Shown here: positions 16,082 to 24,667 of the stretch, in pieces
Position numbering within the stretch: position 1 is the first letter of the stretch
How the letters are laid out: each line of letters begins with the position of its first letter
The notes under the pieces: generated by a model
What the model saw: only the letters and a program-made list of their open reading frames with translations
Databases searched by the model: none
Told to the model about the DNA's origin: nothing
Position numbers and translations under genes: made by a program
Origin: Bacteroides sp.
GTDB lineage: Bacteria; Bacteroidota; Bacteroidia; Bacteroidales; Muribaculaceae
DNA: 39,898 nt
Direction of reading: 5' to 3'
NCBI GenBank assembly: GCA_014801585.1
Contig: JAAVDX010000020.1
Location: 1-39,898 of the forward strand

Positions 16082-17125
16082 ATGAACAAGATGTTGAATT
16101 CCGGAATGGTCGACAAGTTTCGCAGATGGATAGAGGAGAGTAGCCGAATAGTGCTTACCTGTCATGTGCGCCCCGACGGGGATGCCATCGGAAGCACACT
16201 CGGTATGATGCATCTGCTCCAGTCGCTCGGAAAGAAGGCCAATGTAGTCGTGCCCGACCAGCCCCCACGCAATCTTGCATTTCTTTCGGGTTTCAATGAG
16301 ATAAGCATATTTACCCGCCACGAAGAATATAGTCGCCGCCTCTTCGCAGAAGCCGACCTTATAATTTGTAGTGATTTCAACAAGCCGTCGCGTCAGGACT
16401 CCATGGCTGAGCTGACGATGAACGCTCCGGCACGAAAAGTCATGGTCGACCATCATCAGCAGCCCGACGCATTCTGCGATCTCAGTTTCTCATATCCCGA
16501 TATGTCGTCGGCCTCCGAACTGATGTTCCGGCTTATTGCAGCTATGGGTTACTATCCGGAAATGAATCTTGATTCCGCCACGTGCATCTGCACCGGTATG
16601 ATAACAGACACACGCAACTTCTCCGTAAATTGCAAAAATCCGGATATCTATGAAATATTGATGCGACTTCTTGAAAAGGGCGTCGACAAGACTCGGATAG
16701 TGAAAGAGGCTCTTCTGACCCGTTCGCTCTGGAGTCTCAGGCTCGAATCCTATGCCTTAGCCGAAAAATTGGAGATATTCGAAAAATTTCATGGTGCTGT
16801 GACGACCCTCGATAAGGATGAACTTAAACGTTTCCACTATGAACGGGGAGATACGGAAGGTCTCGTCAATCAGCCTCTTAATGTCCGTGGAATATATTTC
16901 TCATTCTTCTTGCGCGAGGATGATGATTGCGTGAAGGTCTCAGCCCGAAGCATTGAGGATTTCCCCGTGTCGAAAATTTGCGAGGACTTGTTCGGAGGAG
17001 GAGGCCATATTATGGCTGCCGGCGCGGAATTTAAGGGAAGCCTCAAAGATTGCAGAAGCATCCTCATAGAGGCTCTTCCTGATTATCTCCGGTATCTTCC
17101 GTCCCGACCGAGAAAAGTAGAATAA
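16082..17125 (+). CDS. nrnA: DHH-family phosphoesterase, NrnA-like (nanoRNase / pAp phosphatase)
   Basis: Degrades very short oligoribonucleotides and dephosphorylates pAp in relatives that lack Orn; cytoplasmic. 347 residues. The DHH domain has TCHVRPDGDAIGS (metal-binding His and Asp), the DLIICSDFN block with a further metal-binding Asp, VMVDHHQQPD (the DHH motif) and TGMITDTRNFS. The C-terminal DHHA1 domain has the RNA-binding FGGGGHIMAAGAE. Other ATGs at codons 4 and 9 are possible starts, but the first fits the spacing to RWIEESSRIVLTCHVRPDGD. It heads a unit with DUF4827 (26 bp downstream) and glmM. Confidence 0.9.
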   Translation: MNKMLNSGMVDKFRRWIEESSRIVLTCHVRPDGDAIGSTLGMMHLLQSLGKKANVVVPDQPPRNLAFLSGFNEISIFTRHEEYSRRLFAEADLIICSDFNKPSRQDSMAELTMNAPARKVMVDHHQQPDAFCDLSFSYPDMSSASELMFRLIAAMGYYPEMNLDSATCICTGMITDTRNFSVNCKNPDIYEILMRLLEKGVDKTRIVKEALLTRSLWSLRLESYALAEKLEIFEKFHGAVTTLDKDELKRFHYERGDTEGLVNQPLNVRGIYFSFFLREDDDCVKVSARSIEDFPVSKICEDLFGGGGHIMAAGAEFKGSLKDCRSILIEALPDYLRYLPSRPRKVE

Positions 17126-17151
17126 TAACAACAGTATTTTTACAACTGAAG

Positions 17152-17730
17152 ATGAACATAAAATGTAAGCATATTTCCATTCTGATGATAGGGCTTCTGG
17201 CAGTAGTAGCCGGTTGCAGCAAATCAGAGAGTTATTCCGAGCTGCTCCGCGATGAGGAAAGAGCCGTCAATTGGTATCTTGCAAGTCAGCGCGTTGAGAC
17301 GGAAGTCCCGGCCGATTCAGTATTTGAAGTCGGTGCCGACGCTCCGTTCTATCGAATGGATGAGGATGGCACTGTCTATATGCAGGTGGTATCCGAAGGA
17401 GATCCCGACGACAAACCTGCCACAGGCGACCGAGTATACTTCCGCTTCATGCGTCAGAATCTCAAATATATGTATGAGGGAATCGAGACAAAGCCGGAAG
17501 GCAACATGGATAATTTCAACGTAGCCATTGGCGCTACCAACTTCGTGATGGGCAACAAGGTATATCCTTCCACAACTCAATATGGCACGGGCATACAGTT
17601 GCCTATGACTTATCTCGGCTATTACTCCGAGGTGAATCTCGTATTGAAATCATATTCAGGTTTCCCCGAGAATCAGTCGGAATGTACGCCCTACATAATG
17701 AACATTAAGTATTATAAACCAGAGTATTAG
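17152..17730 (+). CDS. DUF4827-type lipoprotein
   Basis: 192 residues. The N terminus is a lipoprotein signal peptide (hydrophobic ILMIGLLAVVAGC, lipidated Cys22), followed by a soluble domain expected on the periplasmic side of a membrane. I recognise it as the DUF4827 protein found beside nrnA and glmM in Bacteroidales (from memory). The order GDRVYFRFMRQNLKYM, NFVMGN, GTGIQLPMTYLGYYSEVNLVLKS weakly recalls the FKBP prolyl isomerase fold; that is an inference and catalytic residues are not evident. It is 26 bp after nrnA and 3 bp before glmM, so it is almost certainly co-transcribed and perhaps translationally coupled to glmM. Confidence 0.8.
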   Translation: MNIKCKHISILMIGLLAVVAGCSKSESYSELLRDEERAVNWYLASQRVETEVPADSVFEVGADAPFYRMDEDGTVYMQVVSEGDPDDKPATGDRVYFRFMRQNLKYMYEGIETKPEGNMDNFNVAIGATNFVMGNKVYPSTTQYGTGIQLPMTYLGYYSEVNLVLKSYSGFPENQSECTPYIMNIKYYKPEY

Positions 17731-17733
17731 AAT

Positions 17734-19116
17734 ATGTCATTGATCAAATCCATTTCCGGAATCCGCGGCACGATCGGCGGACGCTCCGGCGAAGGACTCG
17801 GTGGAGTCGATATCGTAAAGTTTACAGCAGCTTATGCTGAATTTATCAAGCGTCATAGCAATGGTAAGGCTCGGAAGATTGTAGTGGGTCGTGATGCACG
17901 TATCTCCGGAGAGATGGTCAACCGTCTCGTAAGCGGTACTCTGATGGCAATGGGTCTGGATGTAATCAACATCGGACTTGCCACAACTCCCACGACCGAG
18001 GTCGCCGTGACAGGCGAAGGTGCCGACGGTGGTATCATCATCACCGCTTCCCATAATCCTACGCAATGGAATGCCCTCAAGCTCCTCAACGAACGTGGCG
18101 AATTTCTCAATGATGCTGAGGGCAAGCAGGTGATTGAGATCGCAGAGAAAGAAGATTTTACTTTCGCAGAGGTCTATGATCTTGGAAATGAATATAAGAA
18201 TGAGACGTGGGGCGAACGCCATATAGAGATGGTGCTTAATCTTCCTCTTGTCGATGTCGAGGCTATTCGCAAAGCCAATCTGACGGTGGCGGTCGATGCT
18301 GTCAACTCGGTTGGCGGAATCATCATTCCCCGTTTGCTTAAGGCCCTTGGAGTGAAGAATGTAATCGAACTCAACTGTGAGGCCAACGGCAGGTTTGCCC
18401 ATACTCCCGAACCTATCCCCGAGAATCTTACACAGATTGCCGATGTGATGCGCACGAGTGATGCCGACTGCGGAGTGGTGGTCGATCCCGATGTCGACCG
18501 TCTGGCGCTCGTTATGGAAAATGGCGAGATGTTTGTAGAGGAATACACTCTGGTAGCAGTAGCCGACTACGTTCTTGCCCATACCCCCGGCTCCACAGTC
18601 AGCAATCTCAGTTCTTCGCGTGCATTGCGCGATGTGACTCGTTCTCATGGATGTGAATATAACGCGGCAGCCGTAGGAGAAGTCAATGTTGTGTCGAAAA
18701 TGAAAGAGACAGGAGCCATCATCGGTGGTGAAGGCAACGGTGGAGTAATCTATCCCGAACTTCATTATGGTCGTGACGCCCTCGTGGGAGTTGCCCTTTT
18801 CCTGACTCTCCTTGCCAAATCCGGCAAGAAAATGACTGAACTCAAAGCCGGATATCCTCAATATGCAATCGCAAAAAATAAGATCACCCTTACTCCCGAT
18901 GTCGATGTGGATGCCATCCTCGAAGCAGCAAAGAAGCACTTTGCCAAGGAGGAAGTCAATGATATCGACGGCGTGAAGGTTGACTTCGCTGATTGCTGGG
19001 TGCATCTCCGCAAATCCAACACCGAACCCATCATCCGAATCTACTCCGAAGCCTCCACAATGGAGAAGGCTGAAGCTTTAGGTGAGGAGATTAAGCAACT
19101 TATTGCAAGTCTTTGA
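17734..19116 (+). CDS. glmM: Phosphoglucosamine mutase
   Basis: Converts glucosamine 6-phosphate to glucosamine 1-phosphate for UDP-GlcNAc, hence peptidoglycan and lipid A. 460 residues of the alpha-D-phosphohexomutase family. The phosphoserine is Ser106 in TASHNPTQWN, the Mg loop is DPDVDRLAL (Asp251, 253, 255), the sugar loop is GGEGNGGVIYPELHYGRDA, and the phosphate-binding loop is RKSNTEPIIRIYSEA. The RKSNTEP version of the last motif, instead of RPSGTEP, is the Bacteroidetes form; a phosphomannomutase activity cannot be excluded from sequence alone. It is last in nrnA-DUF4827-glmM and followed by a hairpin at 19126-19161. Confidence 0.9.
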   Translation: MSLIKSISGIRGTIGGRSGEGLGGVDIVKFTAAYAEFIKRHSNGKARKIVVGRDARISGEMVNRLVSGTLMAMGLDVINIGLATTPTTEVAVTGEGADGGIIITASHNPTQWNALKLLNERGEFLNDAEGKQVIEIAEKEDFTFAEVYDLGNEYKNETWGERHIEMVLNLPLVDVEAIRKANLTVAVDAVNSVGGIIIPRLLKALGVKNVIELNCEANGRFAHTPEPIPENLTQIADVMRTSDADCGVVVDPDVDRLALVMENGEMFVEEYTLVAVADYVLAHTPGSTVSNLSSSRALRDVTRSHGCEYNAAAVGEVNVVSKMKETGAIIGGEGNGGVIYPELHYGRDALVGVALFLTLLAKSGKKMTELKAGYPQYAIAKNKITLTPDVDVDAILEAAKKHFAKEEVNDIDGVKVDFADCWVHLRKSNTEPIIRIYSEASTMEKAEALGEEIKQLIASL

Positions 19117-19125
19117 TATTTCCCT

Positions 19126-19161
19126 CCCCGGTCAGTAAAATTCTATATTTACCGGCCGGGG
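19126..19161 (+). terminator. Hairpin after glmM
   Basis: 14-position stem (19126-19139 with 19148-19161; one mismatch, one G-T pair) and an 8-nt AT-rich loop, 9 bp after the stop. No T tract follows, so termination may be partial. Confidence 0.55.
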
Positions 19162-19233
19162 CGGAATGTTCAGAATCAAGTTCTGAGATCGTACTGAGAC
19201 GTACGACTTCACTGTCATAAATTTTTCCGAAAA

Positions 19234-21027
19234 ATGCTAAAAAAGTTTTTCCTTAATTTTCTATCGTCCTTTATAGGAGCTTGGGTCGCTCTCGGCCTTT
19301 TCTGCGTGGCATTTATCATTGTCATCGTGGCAATCGTTGGTAAAATCGGCATATCGCAGGCCGATCAGTCCGGCTCCGTGAAAAAGAATTCTGTAATGAC
19401 GATCGACTTGTCCGGTGTAATTGTGGAGCGTGAGCAACCTGCTGAGTTTGATTATATTCAGGCATTGCAGGGCAATATAGAAGCGCCCATGACCCTGACT
19501 TCACTTACAAAATCCATACGTGAAGCCGCCGACAATAAGGATATCCGCATGATCTATCTCAAGTGCGGAGCCACCGAAGCTGGTATGGCTACCCTTCGTG
19601 CCCTTCGCGACGAATTGCAGACATTTAAGCTAAGCGGAAAAAAGATTTATGCATATGGAGATGCTTACTCTCTCCCGGATTATTATGTAGCTTCAGTGGC
19701 TGACTCTCTTTTCGTCAATCCCGATGGAGTTGTGGCAGTCAACGGTATGTCCGGTGGCACATTATATTTTAAAGATCTTCTTGATAAACTCGGAATTCAG
19801 ATTCAGATCGTAAAGGTCGGCACTTTCAAGTCGGCTGTCGAACCCTACATCTCTAATCAGATGTCTGACCCCGCGCGAGCTCAGTTGGATACCCTTTACG
19901 GCAATCTCTGGAGTCAGATCTCCCAAGAGATATGTGAAAGCAGAAAGATTAAGAAATCTGTGCTGAACTCCTTGATAAATAAAGATTACCTTCAATTGCA
20001 GGATGGCAATTTTGCGGTGGCTCATAACCTTGCCGATAAGGCGGTCTACGAACGCACGATGGATGCCCGGATTGCCGATGCTCTCGGAGTAGATGAAGAG
20101 AAGGTCAACTTTGTAGATCATAATGTCGTGGCAATGGCAAGTCCCGATGTAAGTTTCGGGAAAAAGAAACGTATAGCGGTGTTATATGCCACAGGAGAAA
20201 TTATGGAAGGTTCGAAGACCGGTATCAACTGTGAGGTTCTTGTCCCGATAATTACTGAATTGGCCGATGATGACGATGTAGTGGGATTGGTACTCCGTGT
20301 CAATTCTCCGGGCGGTTCGGTATTCGGTTCGGAACAGATTGCCGAAGCCCTGGCCTATTTCCAGTCGCAGGATAAACCCTTGGCTGTCTCGATGGGCGAC
20401 TATGCTGCTTCAGGAGGTTATTGGATCTCTTGCCATGCAAATCGCATCTTTGCCGACCCGATGACTATTACCGGCTCAATCGGTATTTTCGGAATGATCC
20501 CCAACATCGAAGGTCTGGTGAAGAAAATCGGAGTCACACCGCAATTTATATCCACAAATCCTGAAGCCGACTTCCCGTCGCTTCTGCGTCCGATGACTGA
20601 TGCGCAGCTTGCCGCGATGCAGAAAATGATTGAAGTTGGCTACGACAAGTTTATCACCCGTGTTGCGACCGGCCGTAAAATGTCGAAGCAGAAAGTCGAG
20701 GCGATTGCAGAGGGTCGTGTATGGGATGGCGCAACCGCGAAGAAACTCGGACTTGTCGACCAGTTGGGATCCCTTGCGGATGCCTGCGAATGGGTGAAAG
20801 GCCAAGTGAAGAAAGACGGTAAAGATAATCTTGAAATTGAATATCTTCCGCAGCTCGAACCCTCTTTCTGGGACATCGTAAGAATCTCTGCTACATCCGA
20901 TGCTAAAATAGCATTGATTAAGCAGACTGCAGAATTTGTGCCCGAAGCTGCATATGCTGTCGAGGTTGCCAACATTTTACGCCGACGTTCGCTCCAGGCA
21001 CGTATAGTACCAATCTTTTTTAACTAA
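19234..21027 (+). CDS. sppA: Signal peptide peptidase SppA, 67-kDa type
   Basis: Membrane-anchored serine protease that degrades cleaved signal peptides. 597 residues, the double-length form. There is one N-terminal membrane anchor (about 12-36) and two ClpP-like halves. The catalytic Lys is in the N half, Lys199 in VKVGTFKSAVEPY, and the Ser in the C half, Ser393 in MGDYAASGGYWIS, a dyad arranged as in E. coli SppA (Lys209/Ser409). LRVNSPGGSV and TITGSIGIFG complete the C-terminal site. The 117 bp upstream hold the glmM hairpin and two small inverted repeats (near 19169-19186 and 19191-19205), with no convincing promoter. It leads sppA-lpxK-punA-thiL. Confidence 0.93.
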   Translation: MLKKFFLNFLSSFIGAWVALGLFCVAFIIVIVAIVGKIGISQADQSGSVKKNSVMTIDLSGVIVEREQPAEFDYIQALQGNIEAPMTLTSLTKSIREAADNKDIRMIYLKCGATEAGMATLRALRDELQTFKLSGKKIYAYGDAYSLPDYYVASVADSLFVNPDGVVAVNGMSGGTLYFKDLLDKLGIQIQIVKVGTFKSAVEPYISNQMSDPARAQLDTLYGNLWSQISQEICESRKIKKSVLNSLINKDYLQLQDGNFAVAHNLADKAVYERTMDARIADALGVDEEKVNFVDHNVVAMASPDVSFGKKKRIAVLYATGEIMEGSKTGINCEVLVPIITELADDDDVVGLVLRVNSPGGSVFGSEQIAEALAYFQSQDKPLAVSMGDYAASGGYWISCHANRIFADPMTITGSIGIFGMIPNIEGLVKKIGVTPQFISTNPEADFPSLLRPMTDAQLAAMQKMIEVGYDKFITRVATGRKMSKQKVEAIAEGRVWDGATAKKLGLVDQLGSLADACEWVKGQVKKDGKDNLEIEYLPQLEPSFWDIVRISATSDAKIALIKQTAEFVPEAAYAVEVANILRRRSLQARIVPIFFN

Positions 21028-21068
21028 AAGTAAGGTTATATCAAAATAAATTGCTATATTTGCCGATA

Positions 21069-22409
21069 GTGGAAAAAGGAATCGATAAAATATTACGCTG
21101 GGTGCTCACCCCGTTATCGTGGATTTACGGTGCGGTGATGTGGGTTCGCAACAAACTCTTTGATTGGGGCGTATTGCCCCAGGTGGAGTTTGATGTTCCC
21201 GTCGTGGGTATTGGCAATCTTACTGTCGGAGGCACCGGCAAGACTCCTCACACTGAGTATATCCTTTCCCATCTGTGCGGACAATATAAGATCGCGGTTC
21301 TTAGTCGCGGCTACAAGCGAAAGACCAAAGGTTTTATTATCGCCAACTCTAAAAGTTCACCCGAAACGATTGGCGACGAACCCTGGCAGATCTATAATAA
21401 ATTCGGCAGATTGGTAAAAGTTGCCGTCTGCGAAAATCGGCGTAAAGGAATTTCCGAACTCTTGAAGTTGTATCCTGATCTGGAGATGATTCTGCTCGAC
21501 GATTCCTTCCAGCATCGCTGGGTAAAGCCTCGCATAAATATTATGCTGATGGAATATGGGCGTCCTGTCTATAATGATAAGTTGCTCCCCCTCGGGCGTC
21601 TCAGAGAATCAAGTCATGAAATCAATCGGGCGGATAAAGTTATAATTACCAAATGTCCCGAGAATATCAGTCCGATCGACCTCCGGCTTGCAGTGAAGAA
21701 TATGGATCTGATGAAATTTCAGAAGATTTATTTTTCACGCTATTCATATGGCGAACTGAGTCCTGTATTTCCCGACGAGACCAACTATAAGGCTCACTTG
21801 TCGGTGCTGACAAAGAATGATTCGGTTTTCCTCCTGACGGGTATAGCCCATCCCCGATATTTTGTGCGTCATTTCAGGGCCTATCCCTTCAGAAAGAAAG
21901 TTGAGCATTTCCCCGATCATCATGATTTCTCTCGTAGCGATATTGCGCGGATTGAGCAGAAGTTCAGAGCGATGAAGGGTGAGCGTAAGCTCATTATCAC
22001 TACGGAAAAAGATGCCGTCCGCCTGGTGTTTAATCCCTATTTCCCGCAGGAACTGAAACCTTTCGTTTTCTATCAGCCTATCAGCGTCGAACGAATTTCC
22101 GGACCTCAGGGCCACGACAATGATCTCATTTCAGATATCAAGAGCGAACTTAAGCTTAACGGCGGCTTTGAAGTTGAGGGTCCGGATGAGAATGATTATT
22201 ACTCTCCGACGCAGATTATAGGTATGCCTTCTCAGTCGGAATTGCTTAATGCCGACGAGAATCCTGAAGATTCCCGGGAATATCAGACCGGATTTACTGA
22301 TAGTCAGGATTCTCTTACCTCTCAGGAATATCATTTTCGCAATCCTCGCATGATGGAGGATTCTCACGATGATTCGGAAAAAGAGGAGATCGAGGAAGAC
22401 ATTGAATAA
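21069..22409 (+). CDS. lpxK: Tetraacyldisaccharide 4'-kinase with an acidic C-terminal tail
   Basis: Adds the 4'-phosphate to the lipid A precursor at the inner membrane. The N-terminal membrane-associated helix LTPLSWIYGAVMWVRNKLFDWG is followed by the P-loop GNLTVGGTGKTPHTEYI, the Mg/catalytic region LDDSFQHRWV, and PLGRLRESSHEINRAD. The start is uncertain. An in-frame TTG at 21051 adds six residues but overlaps a TATATTTG promoter-like box (21055-21062), so I prefer the GTG at 21069 (446 residues). The kinase proper ends around PISVERISG. About 85 further residues, rich in Glu, Asp, Ser and Gln and ending EKEEIEEDIE, are not part of the usual enzyme. It lies 41 bp after sppA and 34 bp before punA. 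Confidence 0.92.
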   Translation: MEKGIDKILRWVLTPLSWIYGAVMWVRNKLFDWGVLPQVEFDVPVVGIGNLTVGGTGKTPHTEYILSHLCGQYKIAVLSRGYKRKTKGFIIANSKSSPETIGDEPWQIYNKFGRLVKVAVCENRRKGISELLKLYPDLEMILLDDSFQHRWVKPRINIMLMEYGRPVYNDKLLPLGRLRESSHEINRADKVIITKCPENISPIDLRLAVKNMDLMKFQKIYFSRYSYGELSPVFPDETNYKAHLSVLTKNDSVFLLTGIAHPRYFVRHFRAYPFRKKVEHFPDHHDFSRSDIARIEQKFRAMKGERKLIITTEKDAVRLVFNPYFPQELKPFVFYQPISVERISGPQGHDNDLISDIKSELKLNGGFEVEGPDENDYYSPTQIIGMPSQSELLNADENPEDSREYQTGFTDSQDSLTSQEYHFRNPRMMEDSHDDSEKEEIEEDIE

Positions 22410-22443
22410 ATCAGAACAAGAATTTTCTTAAATCATAGAATCC

Positions 22444-23256
22444 ATGTTAGCAACAATTCGTCAGACAGCCGAATATATCAAAGAGGCTGTAGGCAAGACT
22501 CCTGAAATTGCCATTATTCTTGGTACAGGTCTTGGCGATCTGGCCAATCAGATCGAAATCACTAAAGAACTCGATTATAAGGAAATCCCTAATTTCCCGG
22601 TTTCTACTGTTGAGGGACACTCCGGTAAACTCATTTTCGGCAATCTTGGTGGAAAATACGTTATGGCCATGAAAGGTCGTTTCCACTATTATGAGGGCTA
22701 CGATATGAAGCAGGTGACATTCCCTGTTAGAGTCATGCAGTGCCTCGGTGTCAAGACTCTTCTTGTCAGCAATGCTGCCGGCGGTATGAATAAGGAATTT
22801 GAAGTGGGCGACGTAATGATTATCACCGACCATATCAATCTCTTCCCCGAAAATCCCCTTCGTGGTAAGAATTATGAAGAACTCGGCACTCGCTTCCCGG
22901 CTATGACTGAAGCTTATTCCCATGATCTCATCGCCCTCGCTGATAAGATCGGTGAAGAGGAGAAGATCCGCCTCATGCACGGTGTCTACGTCGGTACTCC
23001 CGGTCCCACTTTCGAGACTCCCGCTGAATATGAATATTTCCGCATTATTGGTGGCGACGCCGTAGGTATGTCTACTGTGCCTGAGGTAATCGTAGCCAAC
23101 CATGCCGGTATGAAGGTCTTCGGAATCTCCGTTATCACCGACCTCGGCGGCAAGGACGTGACTCAGGTGCCGACTCATGAGGAGGTGCAGCAGGCTGCTG
23201 TCAAAGCTCAGCCCACCGTAGTAAAGCTCGTGACGACTCTCGTAGAAAGAATGTAA
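22444..23256 (+). CDS. punA: Purine nucleoside phosphorylase (trimeric type)
   Basis: Phosphorolysis of inosine and guanosine to base and ribose 1-phosphate for purine salvage. 270 residues of the trimeric PNP family. The phosphate loop is ILGTGLGDLA, RFHYYEGYD carries the phosphate-binding Arg and the His/Tyr of the ribose site, VSNAAGGMN and GVYVGTPGPTFETPAE build the purine pocket, and GMSTVPEVIVANHAGM holds the ribose-contacting Met. ISVITDLGG has Asp where 6-oxopurine-specific enzymes have Asn, so adenosine acceptance is possible but not shown. It follows lpxK by 34 bp and is followed by a strong terminator. Confidence 0.93.
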   Translation: MLATIRQTAEYIKEAVGKTPEIAIILGTGLGDLANQIEITKELDYKEIPNFPVSTVEGHSGKLIFGNLGGKYVMAMKGRFHYYEGYDMKQVTFPVRVMQCLGVKTLLVSNAAGGMNKEFEVGDVMIITDHINLFPENPLRGKNYEELGTRFPAMTEAYSHDLIALADKIGEEEKIRLMHGVYVGTPGPTFETPAEYEYFRIIGGDAVGMSTVPEVIVANHAGMKVFGISVITDLGGKDVTQVPTHEEVQQAAVKAQPTVVKLVTTLVERM

Positions 23257-23298
23257 TCGGGTTCAACCCTGTTGCCGATTAATTTGTTAAAAAATAGG

Positions 23299-23340
23299 GA
23301 GGGTTTGTGGAAGTGAATAATTCCGCAAACCCTCTTTTTT
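23299..23340 (+). terminator. Strong intrinsic terminator after punA
   Basis: 14-bp stem (23299-23312 with 23321-23334, one G-T pair), 8-nt loop and TTTTTT. It is the best rho-independent terminator in the window, yet it is only 26 bp before the thiL start. Confidence 0.85.
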
Positions 23341-23365
23341 AAAACTAAGAAAAAGAACCCAAAAT

Positions 23366-24454
23366 ATGGCAAACAAGGATAATACTTCATCGCAGGGTGC
23401 CGCGCAGCCTGCCGAGGAAAATGCAACTGAAATCTCTAATCTCGGAGAGTTCGGATTGATTTCACGTCTGACGTCTGATTTCCCGTTGAAAAATTCCTCT
23501 TCTCGCCTCGGAGTAGGGGATGACGCCGCTATCATCGAACCTGATGGTGAGAAAGAAATACTCGTTACTACCGATCTCCTGCTCGAAGGAATCCATTTCG
23601 ACGTCCGCTATGTCCCTCTTAAGCATCTGGGATATAAGGCTGCCGTTGTCAATTTCAGCGATATCTATGCAATGAATGGTACTCCGAAGCAGATTACCGT
23701 CTCAATCGGAGTGTCGAGTCGTTTCACTGTAGAGCACCTTGATCAGATCTACGCGGGTATCCGTCTTGCATGTGAGACCTACGGGGTCGACCTCGTAGGA
23801 GGCGACACTTCTGCTTCTGTGACCGGACTCGTTATCAGCATTACATGTCTCGGAGAAGCTGCAAAGGGCGACTCCGTAAAACGAAGTGGCGCGAAAGAGA
23901 CCGATCTGATCTGTGTCAGTGGCGATCTCGGAGCTGCCTACATGGGGCTTCAGCTTCTGGAGCGTGAGAATAAGGTAGCTGCCGAAAGTGGCGACCCCAA
24001 TTTTCAGCCCGACTTTGCAGGTAAGGAATATATCCTTCAGCGTCAGTTAAAACCGGAAGCAAGAAAGGATATAATTGAAGAGCTTCATGCAGCGGGTATC
24101 AAGCCTACCTCTATGATGGACGTAAGCGATGGACTCTCTTCCGAACTCCTTCACATCTGTAAGGCGTCCGACGTAGGGTGTCGTGTCTACGAAGACCGTA
24201 TCCCTATCGATTATCAGACTGCTGTAATGGCTGAGGAACTCAATATGAACCTCGTGACTGCGGCAATGAATGGGGGAGAAGACTATGAACTCCTGTTTAC
24301 TGTGCCGCTCGTCGATAAGGATAAGATCGAAAAGCTGCCAAATGTCAAGATGATAGGTTACATCACCAAACCCTCTCTTGGAGCAGCCCTCGTGACACGT
24401 GACGGCAATGAAATTCCGATTCGAGCCCAGGGTTGGAACGCATTCGCCGGCTGA
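23366..24454 (+). CDS. thiL: Thiamine-phosphate kinase
   Basis: Phosphorylates thiamine monophosphate to the diphosphate cofactor; cytoplasmic. 362 residues of the PurM/ThiL fold. SRLGVGDDAAII and VTTDLLLEGIHFDVRY give the ATP- and Mg-binding Asp residues; NFSDIYAMNGTPK, GGDTSAS, MMDVSDGLSSEL and MNGGEDYELLF complete the signature. A polar extension of about 25 residues (NKDNTSSQGAAQPAEENATE) precedes the conserved start. The order sppA-lpxK-punA-thiL is one I associate with Bacteroidales. No promoter fits in the 25 bp between the punA terminator and this gene, so expression probably needs read-through or a promoter inside punA. Confidence 0.93.
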   Translation: MANKDNTSSQGAAQPAEENATEISNLGEFGLISRLTSDFPLKNSSSRLGVGDDAAIIEPDGEKEILVTTDLLLEGIHFDVRYVPLKHLGYKAAVVNFSDIYAMNGTPKQITVSIGVSSRFTVEHLDQIYAGIRLACETYGVDLVGGDTSASVTGLVISITCLGEAAKGDSVKRSGAKETDLICVSGDLGAAYMGLQLLERENKVAAESGDPNFQPDFAGKEYILQRQLKPEARKDIIEELHAAGIKPTSMMDVSDGLSSELLHICKASDVGCRVYEDRIPIDYQTAVMAEELNMNLVTAAMNGGEDYELLFTVPLVDKDKIEKLPNVKMIGYITKPSLGAALVTRDGNEIPIRAQGWNAFAG

Positions 24455-24578
24455 TACGTCTCCGGCCGGCCCATACTGAATCTTTCGATGTCGTGTAAGG
24501 CCGGATTGCAGGATGAAGAATAGCCCGATATTTAAGCATGTTTAACATTGTGTTATCGTTTGTTAACGTATAAATCGT

Positions 24579-24586
24579 TATTTTTG
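24579..24586 (+). promoter_or_regulatory. Possible -7 element for the Bat operon
   Basis: TATTTTTG, 82 nt upstream of the MoxR gene. A TTTG at 24559-24562 gives a spacer of only 16 bp, shorter than the 19-21 seen at other promoters here, so the promoter may be weak or need an activator. Confidence 0.35.
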
Positions 24587-24667
24587 CATATTGATTCCAC
24601 GTTGGAAATTTTATGCAGTTTTCAACTTCAATGTTAGGCAATAAAAGAAAAACTCAAGAATAAAGAA

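Noticed and set aside
17737..19005. 422-residue open frame on the minus strand opposite glmM
   Set aside because: Lies entirely antisense to an intact glmM with all catalytic motifs; its translation is His/Asp/Cys-rich with no recognisable domain.
22447..23178. 243-residue minus-strand open frame opposite punA
   Set aside because: Shadow of punA, in the same codon-phase relation as the other shadows.
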